In this document: piece by piece, positions 1-5,018 of the stretch
How positions within the stretch are numbered: position 1 is the first letter of the stretch
Layout of the letters: each line of letters opens with the position of its first letter
Program-made: the position numbers and the translations under genes
Notes under the pieces: model-generated
Seen by the model: only the letters and a program-made list of their open reading frames with translations
Database searches by the model: none
What the model was told of the DNA's origin: nothing
Source: an uncultured Clostridia bacterium
GTDB taxonomy: Bacteria > Bacillota > Clostridia > TANB77 > CAG-508
Direction: 5' to 3'
DNA length: 6,738 nt
Assembly: GCA_934167435.1 (NCBI GenBank)
Contig: CAKPKZ010000086.1
Coordinates: 1 to 6,738, forward strand

Positions 1-401
1 GTGTTACTGCTCCCAGAAACAAAGAACTTATTAGAGTATTTAAAGATGTAGATTTAATTGAAAATATAGGTTCTGGAGTTTTAAGAATTTTAGATGCTTA
101 TGATAAAAGTTGTTTTAAATTTATGGATCATTTTTTAAGAGTTTCTTTTAAATATAAAGAAAATCCTTTTGAATATGACCAAAAAATTGACCAAGAAAAT
201 AACCAAAACGAATTAAATACAATACAAAATAAAATTCTTAATTTGATTAAACAAAACCCAAAAATAACTCAAATGGAAATTTCTAAAATATTAGGTGTTT
301 CAAGAGAAAAAGTTAAATATAATATTGCAATTCTAAAGGTTAACAATATACTTGAAAGAATTGGTTCAAACAAAATTGGAGAATGGAAAATATTAAAATA
401 A
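1..401 (+). CDS. ATP-binding AlbA/RecG-like transcriptional regulator, C-terminal part (5' end outside window)
   Basis: The reading frame is open from base 3, well upstream of the first ATG at 123, so this is the tail of a longer gene. The first residues (RNKELIRVF, then LIENIGSGVLRILDAY) match the end of the GHKL-like ATPase domain (HATPase_c_4) of putative transcriptional regulators usually called ATP-binding protein or RecG-like, which normally begin with an AlbA_2 domain. About residues 58-69 form a linker, DQKIDQENNQNE, with DQ spaced every four residues. I recall similar DQ-rich linkers in this family. The last 60 residues are a winged helix-turn-helix (ITQMEISKILGVSREKVKYN, then a wing ending EWKILK). 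The protein probably binds DNA and regulates nearby genes; its targets are unknown. The stop codon overlaps an inverted repeat that leads into the promoter of the next gene. Family assignment is fairly secure, function is inferred. Confidence 0.78.
   Translation, partial: VTAPRNKELIRVFKDVDLIENIGSGVLRILDAYDKSCFKFMDHFLRVSFKYKENPFEYDQKIDQENNQNELNTIQNKILNLIKQNPKITQMEISKILGVSREKVKYNIAILKVNNILERIGSNKIGEWKILK
174..209 (+). repeat. Three tandem 12-bp units inside the regulator's linker
   Basis: Units at 174-185 (TATGACCAAAAA), 186-197 (ATTGACCAAGAA) and 198-209 (AATAACCAAAAC) encode the DQ-every-four-residues linker. The middle unit differs by one base from the ATTGACCAATAA units at 416-427 and 428-439 in front of the next gene. 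Confidence 0.6.
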
Positions 402-440
402 TTTATTGGTTAAAAATTGACCAATAAATTGACCAATAAA
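402..440 (+). promoter_or_regulatory. Candidate operator: one inverted and two direct 12-bp repeats
   Basis: TTGACCAATAAA occurs twice in perfect tandem (417-428 and 429-440). An inverted copy with one mismatch lies at 402-413 (TTTATTGGTTAA). The first two copies form a perfect 11-bp inverted repeat, 400-410 with 420-430, around a 9-base loop that begins at the stop codon of the upstream regulator. The array ends three bases before the -35 box of the Sel1 gene, where a bound regulator could control transcription. The hairpin might also act as a weak terminator, but it has no T-tract. Confidence 0.5.
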
Positions 441-443
441 ATT

Positions 444-472
444 TTGACAGAAAATATCAAATATAATATAAT
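444..472 (+). promoter_or_regulatory. Sigma-A type promoter for the Sel1-repeat gene
   Basis: TTGACA (444-449) and TATAAT (467-472) are both exact consensus hexamers separated by 17 bases. Transcription would begin near 479, giving a leader of about 25 bases. An overlapping TATAAT at 462-467 is too close to the -35 box. Confidence 0.75.
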
Positions 473-504
473 ATTTTTAATAATAAAAAAAGGAGAACTT
501 TTAT

Positions 505-2418
505 ATGGAAAATAATGATTTAAAAGAAAGAAACATAAATGATATTATTTCTATGGCAAATGAAGGAAATGTAGATGCAATGAATGAATTAGGAGTTAGA
601 TATATTAATGGAGAAGGTGTTGAAAAAGACGAGAAAAAAGCTTTTGAACTTTTTAATAGTGCTAGTAAAAAAAATTGCATCAAGGCTAAATTTAATCTAG
701 CGATGTGTTATTATAATGGTAATGGTATAGAACAAAATGATACCGTTTCTTTCAATATTTTGAAAGAACTTGCAGAAAAATATAATCATGCAAGAAGTTA
801 CTATTATCTAGGAGAATTCTATTTCTTTGGTGGACCGGTTGAAATTGATTATGAGAAATCATTCTTCTATTATAATGAAGCCCTAAAAATAAATCCAAAA
901 TATTTGAAGGCAAAATTATGCATAGCTTATGCTTATTATTCTGGAAAAGGAATAGAGAAAAATTATGAAATAGCATTTAATATGTTTAAAGAATTAGCTG
1001 AAGAAAATAAGTTTGTAGATGCTTATTTCTATTTAGGAGAATTTTATTATTTAGGTAGAGTGGTTCAAAAAGATTATAAAAAAGCAATAGAATATTTCAA
1101 TGAAGCATTAAATTATAGTAAAAATGTATATGGCTCAAAGTATTATTTAGGTGAAATGTATATGTTTGGTAAAGGTGTCAATGCTGATTATCAAAAAGCT
1201 AAAATGTATTTTGAAGATATATTAAATGAAAAATATGATGATGCTTATTATAAATTAGCATTAATTAATTCAGGAGATTTTGGAATACAAAAAAATGAAG
1301 AAAAAGCTAAAAAATACTTTAATAAAATCGAATTTGACTTATGTATGGCAATGATATATTATGTTATTGCAGTAAAACCTGAGGAGGAACAAAATTTAGA
1401 TGAAATTTTAAAATTGTTAGATTCAGAAATGGAAGTTGTAAAACAAACTATTGTACAATTTCCACTTAATCATCCTGCAAAAATATATCATGATAGACTA
1501 TATTATTTAAAAGATGAAGAATATAATGATATTGTAGAAAGATTAAAAAATAAAATCAAAATATGTAAAAAAGAAAAAAATTTAAAAGATGCTATAATGG
1601 CTTTAAGTTCTGATAGTGATGTTATTGATTTAGTAAGATGTATTGTAGGGTACACAGATTCGCTAAAAAATGATAATAATGAAAGCAACTTTGAAAATAA
1701 TAAAAAAACTATTTTGAAATTTTATAGAAATTATTGTATTGAAGATGAAGAAACGGCACAATTAATGACATACGACAAAACAGAAAAAGATTTTTATATT
1801 GAAAAAGATACAATATTAAATATAGAAGGCAATAATTGTAACACTAAAATAACAATAAAAAATATATCTAATAAATTTGTTGAATTAGAAATTGAAGATA
1901 GTCATATTTTAACAATGGAAAGCATTAATGAAGGTATTGTTAATGTAAAAATTGAAAAAGGGAAAATGTATGAATATTATTTACCTTCTGCATATGCGTT
2001 AACAATTAAAATAATGTCAGAATATACAGATAAAAATATAAGAAAATTAACAATACATAATGGAAATTATTTAGCAGGAGAACTAATTGAACTTGAAAGA
2101 TTTAATGATATATTAAAATGTAACTATAAACAATCACAAAATATATTTTCTGGTAATCCTAAAGAAGAAAATAAATATTGTGAAATGTCAAAAGAAGATA
2201 ATGAATATATAATTACATTGATCGAAAAAATTAATTTTGATGAAAAAGTTTCCGATGATGATTATTTAGAAGGCGGAGGTGCCGGAAATTTAAGTATAGA
2301 ATATGAAGATGGTACAACCTTAATTAAAGAATTTGGTTCATATATGCCAAAAGATATTAATGAATTATATCGAGCTATAATAAACAAATTAAATTCTTCT
2401 GATAGCATAAATAAATAA
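505..2418 (+). CDS. Sel1-repeat protein with uncharacterised C-terminal region
   Basis: This is a 637-residue protein without signal peptide or membrane segments, so probably cytoplasmic. The ATG follows AGGAG (491-495) at a nine-base spacing. Residues about 24-278 hold some seven Sel1-like repeats of 34-40 residues. The pattern is A..LG..Y..G.GV.KD..KAF.LF..A, clear at 24-58, 59-94, 135-170 and 209-244 and degenerate at the end. Sel1 repeats form alpha-solenoids that bind other proteins. Residues about 280-430 are helical and charged. About 435-550 look beta-rich, and the last 80 residues form a small alpha/beta domain with a GGGAGNLSIEYEDG stretch. I cannot name these parts. The gene has its own strong promoter and converges on the relaxase gene, so it is probably IME cargo. 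An adaptor or signalling role is possible, but function is unknown. Confidence 0.8.
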   Translation: MENNDLKERNINDIISMANEGNVDAMNELGVRYINGEGVEKDEKKAFELFNSASKKNCIKAKFNLAMCYYNGNGIEQNDTVSFNILKELAEKYNHARSYYYLGEFYFFGGPVEIDYEKSFFYYNEALKINPKYLKAKLCIAYAYYSGKGIEKNYEIAFNMFKELAEENKFVDAYFYLGEFYYLGRVVQKDYKKAIEYFNEALNYSKNVYGSKYYLGEMYMFGKGVNADYQKAKMYFEDILNEKYDDAYYKLALINSGDFGIQKNEEKAKKYFNKIEFDLCMAMIYYVIAVKPEEEQNLDEILKLLDSEMEVVKQTIVQFPLNHPAKIYHDRLYYLKDEEYNDIVERLKNKIKICKKEKNLKDAIMALSSDSDVIDLVRCIVGYTDSLKNDNNESNFENNKKTILKFYRNYCIEDEETAQLMTYDKTEKDFYIEKDTILNIEGNNCNTKITIKNISNKFVELEIEDSHILTMESINEGIVNVKIEKGKMYEYYLPSAYALTIKIMSEYTDKNIRKLTIHNGNYLAGELIELERFNDILKCNYKQSQNIFSGNPKEENKYCEMSKEDNEYIITLIEKINFDEKVSDDDYLEGGGAGNLSIEYEDGTTLIKEFGSYMPKDINELYRAIINKLNSSDSINK

Positions 2419-2425
2419 TAATTAA

Positions 2426-2459
2426 AAATGGAGTGATAGCACAAACTACCACTCCATTT
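2426..2459. terminator. Bidirectional terminator between convergent Sel1 and mobV genes
   Basis: The stem pairs 2426-2439 with 2446-2459 around a six-base loop (CACAAA), with one A/C mismatch. On the minus strand it is followed by ATTTTTAATTATT, a reasonable T-tract for mobV, whose stop codon (2446-2448) lies inside the stem. On the plus strand the tail after the stem is weaker (CTGTATATT). Confidence 0.7.
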
Positions 2460-3630
2460 CTGTATATTCCTGTTCTTCCTCATATTCAATTTGTTTTTCT
2501 GGATCAAGATAAATATCATTTTCAAATTCAAAATCTCTAATAAATTCTTCTTCAGAAGAAACTGAAAACTTATTACATACCCAATGTATGAATTTATCTA
2601 CTGTTTTTTGAAATGTATTTATTACTTTTCGTAAAAAACTATTTTCTTTTTCTAACTCATAGATTTCATCTATATATTTACTTTCAACTTTTTGTATTTC
2701 TTCTTTTAGTTTAATAGAATAGTCATTTTCAATATTTTTGCACTTTTCTTTTAGTTCTCGATTTTCACACATTATAGATTTTCTTTCTTTTTCATATTTT
2801 GAAGCTCTTTCAACAGTATTAACTTGATTTTGTAGTGTCAAATAAAGCAAAGAGATTTGTTCTTGTTGTTCTTTAATCATATTATCTCTTGGCTGTACAA
2901 CTAATTCTTGTATTTTTTCATCTCTATTTCGCACTAACTTTCCACAACTCTTAATATCAGGTGTTTCTGGTAATTCTAGTTTAATATCTTTAAGAACTGT
3001 TTTAGTATTTTCAAAATTTGTAATTTTCTTATAATCTTCAACAGATAAATGTACTCTTTCACTAGAATTTCCTCTTTCTAAATTAAAGCCATTTGCAGTT
3101 ATATAAGAGTGGAAAGCATTTTGTAATTGAATGTAACTATCTTTAGCTTTCCAAAATTCACTACAAGCAATTTTATCTATGTTATTACCTTTCTTATCTG
3201 TAGTATGAACTACTGGAATAAAAACTAAATGCATATGTGGAGTTTCCTCGTCCATATGCACTTTTGCAGATAAAATATATTGTTCGCCTAAATTTTTGTA
3301 TTCGCATACAAATTTGTAAGCAGTTTCAAAATATCTTTTAGTTTCATTTTCTCCAATTGTTTCGAAGAAGGTTTTATCAGATGTAATTATATATTCACAA
3401 ATAATATTACTAACTGTTTTTATTTGACCTTTTAAATTATATTCTTTTCGGATTCTATCAAATTCTTTTTCATAAGTAAATTCAGTATCTTTTAATGAAT
3501 AATTCAAATAGGATTTTTCTTTATCAATATTCTTATTAGAATAGTTTTTATTTTTTCTTTCATTATGGCGATAGATACCTTTTAAATTTTCTCTTTTGTA
3601 TTTTGCATTTCTAATTATTGCATAACTCAT
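2446..3630 (-). CDS. mobV: MobV-family (Pre/Mob) relaxase
   Basis: This 394-residue plasmid recombination/mobilization protein should nick one strand at oriT, bind the 5' end and pilot it into a recipient using a helper type IV secretion system. Relaxase motifs are visible: motif I with HNER (22-25), the metal-binding block HMDEETPHMHLVF (125-137, H125/H132/H134) and the later block LERGNSSERVHLS (184-196). Residues about 235-345 form a long charged coiled coil, the usual MobV C-terminal arrangement, followed by an acidic tail ending EYTEMEW. It is somewhat shorter than MobM of pMV158, by loss in the C-terminal part. GGAG (complement of 3641-3644) precedes the start ATG. The predicted oriT lies directly upstream on the same strand, as in pMV158. 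No coupling protein or secretion genes are present, so the element is mobilizable rather than self-transmissible as far as seen. Confidence 0.95.
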   Translation of the reverse strand: MSYAIIRNAKYKRENLKGIYRHNERKNKNYSNKNIDKEKSYLNYSLKDTEFTYEKEFDRIRKEYNLKGQIKTVSNIICEYIITSDKTFFETIGENETKRYFETAYKFVCEYKNLGEQYILSAKVHMDEETPHMHLVFIPVVHTTDKKGNNIDKIACSEFWKAKDSYIQLQNAFHSYITANGFNLERGNSSERVHLSVEDYKKITNFENTKTVLKDIKLELPETPDIKSCGKLVRNRDEKIQELVVQPRDNMIKEQQEQISLLYLTLQNQVNTVERASKYEKERKSIMCENRELKEKCKNIENDYSIKLKEEIQKVESKYIDEIYELEKENSFLRKVINTFQKTVDKFIHWVCNKFSVSSEEEFIRDFEFENDIYLDPEKQIEYEEEQEYTEMEW

Positions 3631-3650
3631 ATATAAATTTCTCCATTTCT

Positions 3651-3674
3651 AGCACAGCTAAACAACACTATGCT
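3651..3674 (-). repeat. Short inverted repeat in the mobV leader
   Basis: AGCACAG (3651-3657) pairs with CTATGCT (3668-3674) across ten bases, allowing one G-U pair in RNA. It lies between the nick site and the mobV ribosome site, so it could be a leader hairpin or relaxase binding site affecting mobV expression. This is inference from position. Confidence 0.35.
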
Positions 3675-3706
3675 GGTTAAATTTTTCTCATTTTTAAATT
3701 GTGTTG

Positions 3707-3770
3707 TAACACACTACGACACTTTTTTACCCTTATCGGAAAAAGTGTCAGTGTGGTAGGGACACCCTAC
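3707..3770 (-). other. Origin of transfer (oriT) of pMV158/MobV type
   Basis: The minus strand reads TAGTGTGTTA (complement of 3707-3716), identical to the published pMV158 nic core TAGTGTG/TTA. This places the nick between 3710 and 3709 on the minus strand. Immediately 5' is the expected hairpin: GACACTTTTT (3718-3727) with AAAAAGTGTC (3740-3749), extended by CACACT (3710-3715) with AGTGTG (3750-3755) across a two-base bulge. This is the same bulged architecture as pMV158. A further hairpin, GTAGGG (3756-3761) with CCCTAC (3765-3770), adjoins it. mobV lies just downstream on the same strand and would enter the recipient first. Confidence 0.88.
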
Positions 3771-3775
3771 ACCCG

Positions 3776-3811
3776 TTTTACCTAAATTTGCTTATTGCAA
3801 TTTAGGTAAAA
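3776..3811. repeat. Perfect 13-bp inverted repeat between oriT and rep terminator
   Basis: TTTTACCTAAATT (3776-3788) and AATTTAGGTAAAA (3799-3811) are perfect complements around a ten-base loop. Neither strand has a T-tract after the stem, so it is not a convincing terminator. It could be part of an extended oriT, a single-strand origin or a protein-binding site. Confidence 0.5.
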
Positions 3812-3857
3812 AAATAGCAACACAAAAATTGATAACCAATTTTTACATTGCTATTTT
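3805..3857 (-). terminator. Rho-independent terminator of the minus-strand rep gene
   Basis: AAAATAGCAA (3811-3820) pairs with TTGCTATTTT (3848-3857), and AAAAATTG (3824-3831) pairs with CAATTTTT (3837-3844). The two stems are separated by a 3x3 internal loop and capped by a five-base loop. On the minus strand the stem runs straight into seven T residues (complement of 3808-3814). It lies 39 bases beyond the rep stop and separates rep transcription from oriT and mobV. Confidence 0.75.
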
Positions 3858-3858
3858 C

Positions 3859-3880
3859 ACAAAAGCATTACTGCTTTTGT
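3859..3880 (-). repeat. Perfect 9-bp hairpin just after the rep stop codon
   Basis: ACAAAAGCA (3859-3867) pairs with TGCTTTTGT (3872-3880) around a four-base loop. It lies between the rep stop and the larger terminator and lacks a T-tract, so it is perhaps an accessory 3' hairpin that stabilises the transcript. Confidence 0.5.
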
Positions 3881-3895
3881 AATTTGCTAAAGTCA

Positions 3896-4435
3896 TTACA
3901 CATTAGCATATAAGCCGTTTAAAAATTCAGGAGAATAATCTCTACCAGAATATTTCATTGAATTTTTATTAGCTTTATTTATTTTATTAGTATTGATTGG
4001 TCGGAAATTTTCCGATTCGGTAATCGTAGAATCTCTGTTTATATAATCGTAATTTTTACGATTATGTGATATTGCTATATTTTGGTGTTGTATTTTTGCA
4101 ACATATATAAGTTTAGGTTTGCTAAAACCTTGTTTCTTTTCATATATTAAATTAACATCTGATAATTGTTTAAATGCTTTAGTAACAGTTTTATCAGATA
4201 GATTTAATTTATCTTGAACTTCTTTTCTAGTAAATATCAAATAAACATTTTCATTTTCATCATGCCAATTATTTTTTATAGATAAAGATAATCTATCTAA
4301 TAGAAAACCATATAACAATTTACTATCAGAATTTAAGGCATTTTTATATAATGGATTTATAAATAATTCCTGTGGTATTTGATAATATTTATGGTTTAAA
4401 GTTTCATTAACTTTATAAAAATTAAAATCTTGCAT
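3896..4435 (-). CDS. repA: RepA_N-family replication initiator (copy 1)
   Basis: This 179-residue initiator would bind its own origin and recruit host replication proteins to replicate the excised element. The N-terminal two thirds is the RepA_N winged-helix domain: KYYQIPQELFINPLY, LLYGFLLDRLSLSIKNNW (about 42-59), NVYLIFTRKEVQ (about 64-75) and the recognition-helix region LSDKTVTKAFKQL. A polar linker then leads to a short conserved end, YSPEFLNGLYANV. The ATG at 4435 is preferred over an in-frame GTG at 4456 because GGAAAGGAA lies between them as a ribosome site. It is short compared with plasmid RepA_N proteins, which often exceed 250 residues. About half of its residues match the divergent second copy at 5019. 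The linker-coding DNA carries palindromes shared with that copy, probably the origin. Confidence 0.88.
   Translation of the reverse strand: MQDFNFYKVNETLNHKYYQIPQELFINPLYKNALNSDSKLLYGFLLDRLSLSIKNNWHDENENVYLIFTRKEVQDKLNLSDKTVTKAFKQLSDVNLIYEKKQGFSKPKLIYVAKIQHQNIAISHNRKNYDYINRDSTITESENFRPINTNKINKANKNSMKYSGRDYSPEFLNGLYANV
3999..4063 (-). other. Probable intragenic replication origin in rep copy 1
   Basis: Within the linker codons lie a perfect 19-bp palindrome (4045-4063, AATCGTAA, three-base centre, TTACGATT) and a perfect 15-bp palindrome (4001-4015, TCGGAAA and TTTCCGA arms), 26 bases from the GAATCGG end of the second motif. They use CGT, CGA, TCG, ACC and TAC codons where the rest of the gene mostly uses AGA and TAT. 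RepA_N plasmids are known to carry their origin inside rep. The assignment is by analogy. Confidence 0.6.
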
Positions 4436-4584
4436 ATATTTTCCTTTCCTTCGCACGACAATCGATTTTGTGGCGAAAAATTAGAACAGGTAATAAACTA
4501 TGCCTGCTCGTTTTGAATTTTAAATATGCAAAATTTGATTTTAAATAAATTTAAGATTTTTTAAGAATAAATACTGTTTAAAAT

Positions 4585-4604
4585 TTTCTAACAGATTTCT
4601 AACA
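4585..4604. repeat. Direct repeat TTTCTAACA x2
   Basis: TTTCTAACA occurs at 4585-4593 and 4596-4604 (11-base period, about one helical turn), with an inverted TGTTAGA at 4621-4627. Such helically phased repeats could be integrase arm sites or Rep/regulator sites. Identity is not established. Confidence 0.35.
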
Positions 4605-4608
4605 AAAC

Positions 4609-4637
4609 TTGAAAAAATTATGTTAGATTTATATAAA
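4609..4637 (+). promoter_or_regulatory. Possible rightward promoter toward the tRNA half
   Basis: TTGAAA (4609-4614), a 17-base spacer and TATAAA (4632-4637). A second candidate is an extended -10, TGTTACAAT (4652-4660). No gene follows before the terminator at 4873-4913, so any transcript would be short and non-coding, running away from rep copy 1. In such AT-rich DNA this could be chance. Confidence 0.3.
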
Positions 4638-4644
4638 TTTTCAA
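4617..4644 (-). promoter_or_regulatory. Possible promoter for rep copy 1
   Basis: On the minus strand TTGAAA (complement of 4639-4644), a 16-base spacer and CATAAT (complement of 4617-4622). It implies a leader of about 175 bases containing the 4484-4509 hairpin, which would fit leader-based control, as is common for plasmid rep genes. It overlaps the opposed promoter candidate. Confidence 0.3.
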
Positions 4645-4710
4645 TAGTTTATGTTACAATAAAAACAAGCGAAATAGTTTGAAATAATAGTGTTTTGAGT
4701 ACAAAAATAA

Positions 4711-4771
4711 CAGGATAAAAAAGTATTATTCATCACTAACCATTAAAATGATAGAATAACTTAAAATCCTG
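4711..4771. repeat. Nested inverted repeat abutting the tRNA-Leu half
   Basis: CAGGAT (4711-4716) is complementary to ATCCTG (4766-4771), the latter inside the tRNA anticodon stem. Within this, TTATTCATCA (4726-4735) pairs with TGATAGAATAA (4749-4759) with one bulged base. It could be a core recombinase-binding arrangement at the element end. Confidence 0.4.
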
Positions 4772-4815
4772 CGGTTGAATAAACCGTGCCGGTTCGATTC
4801 CGGCCATCTGCACCA
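4759..4815 (+). other. Integration attachment site: 3' half of tRNA-Leu(UAA)
   Basis: The sequence starts at the anticodon loop CTTAAAA (4760-4766, anticodon TAA). It continues through the 3' anticodon stem TCCTG, a class II variable arm (CGGTT, GAATA, AACCG), a perfect T-arm (GCCGG, TTCGATT, CCGGC at 4788-4804), acceptor strand CATCTGC, discriminator A and encoded CCA. The 5' half is missing: upstream bases do not provide the CAGGA anticodon stem, a D-arm or GCAGATG. Tyrosine-recombinase elements commonly integrate into tRNA genes with exactly such a 3' duplication, so this is attL/attR (displaced copy) or attP of a circle. It is not a functional tRNA by itself. Confidence 0.87.
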
Positions 4816-4822
4816 AACATTT

Positions 4823-4870
4823 ACGATTTTCTAGGAAAATTTAGAGAAATCATAAAAAATAGAAGATCGT
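4823..4870. repeat. Imperfect 11-bp inverted repeat after the tRNA half
   Basis: ACGATTTTCTA (4823-4833) and TAGAAGATCGT (4860-4870) are complementary apart from one G-T pair, 26 bases apart. The function is unknown. It sits between the attachment site and the terminator. Confidence 0.35.
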
Positions 4871-4872
4871 TA

Positions 4873-4913
4873 AAAAACACTTATCAAGATACTTTGATAG
4901 GTGTTTTTCTTTT
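4873..4913 (+). terminator. Strong Rho-independent terminator downstream of the tRNA half
   Basis: A 15-bp stem pairs 4873-4887 with 4894-4908 (one G-U pair) around a GATACT loop, ending in TTTTTCTTTTT. It lies 57 bases after the CCA, as expected for the original terminator of a tRNA gene, and also insulates rep copy 2 from upstream reading. Confidence 0.85.
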
Positions 4914-4953
4914 TCTAAAATTTCTGCCACTTTCTCAAAAATAATTAAATTTC

Positions 4954-4976
4954 GTTCCAAATTAAAGTTCCAAATT
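4954..4976. repeat. Direct repeat GTTCCAAATT x2 upstream of rep copy 2
   Basis: Perfect ten-base copies at 4954-4963 and 4967-4976, a 13-base period, between the terminator and the rep copy 2 ribosome site. Possible binding sites for Rep or a recombinase. The identity is unknown. Confidence 0.4.
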
Positions 4977-5018
4977 TTTTTAGTATTTATTTCATATTGA
5001 GTTCGGAAAGGACAAAAT

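Larger units (their letters stand above)
4436..4758. other. Gene-free leader and element-end region left of the tRNA half
   Basis: I see no credible coding sequence here. It holds the rep copy 1 leader, with a GAACAGG (4484-4490) and CCTGCTC (4503-4509) inverted repeat. It also holds overlapping opposed promoters near 4609-4660, two direct TTTCTAACA repeats, and a nested inverted repeat abutting the tRNA half. This is what one expects at the end of an integrated element carrying integrase-binding sites, and of a regulated rep leader. Confidence 0.45.

Noticed and set aside
123..401. A 92-residue gene starting at ATG 123
   Set aside because: The frame is open to the window start and the upstream codons encode conserved family sequence (RNKELIRVF, LIENIGSG). 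The ATG is internal and has no ribosome site.
402..440. CRISPR-like array or Rho-independent terminator at the TTGACCAATAAA repeats
   Set aside because: Too few and too short units with no spacers for CRISPR, and no T-tract after the hairpin. Position beside a consensus promoter favours an operator.
501..976. Minus-strand frames opposite the Sel1 gene
   Set aside because: Phe/Leu/Ser-rich shadows of an AT-rich gene without ribosome sites or family likeness. The same holds for 1503-1688, 2262-2531 and 6047-6379 on the minus strand.
4436..4456. An earlier GTG start for rep copy 1 giving a seven-residue N-terminal extension
   Set aside because: The extension covers the purine-rich ribosome site GGAAAGGAA, and the ATG at 4435 aligns with the start of rep copy 2.
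4690..4815. An intact tRNA-Leu gene, or one interrupted by a group I intron
   Set aside because: No 5' half (GCAGATG, D-arm, CAGGA) is present upstream on this strand within the window, and no group I core was recognised. A half-gene att site explains it better.
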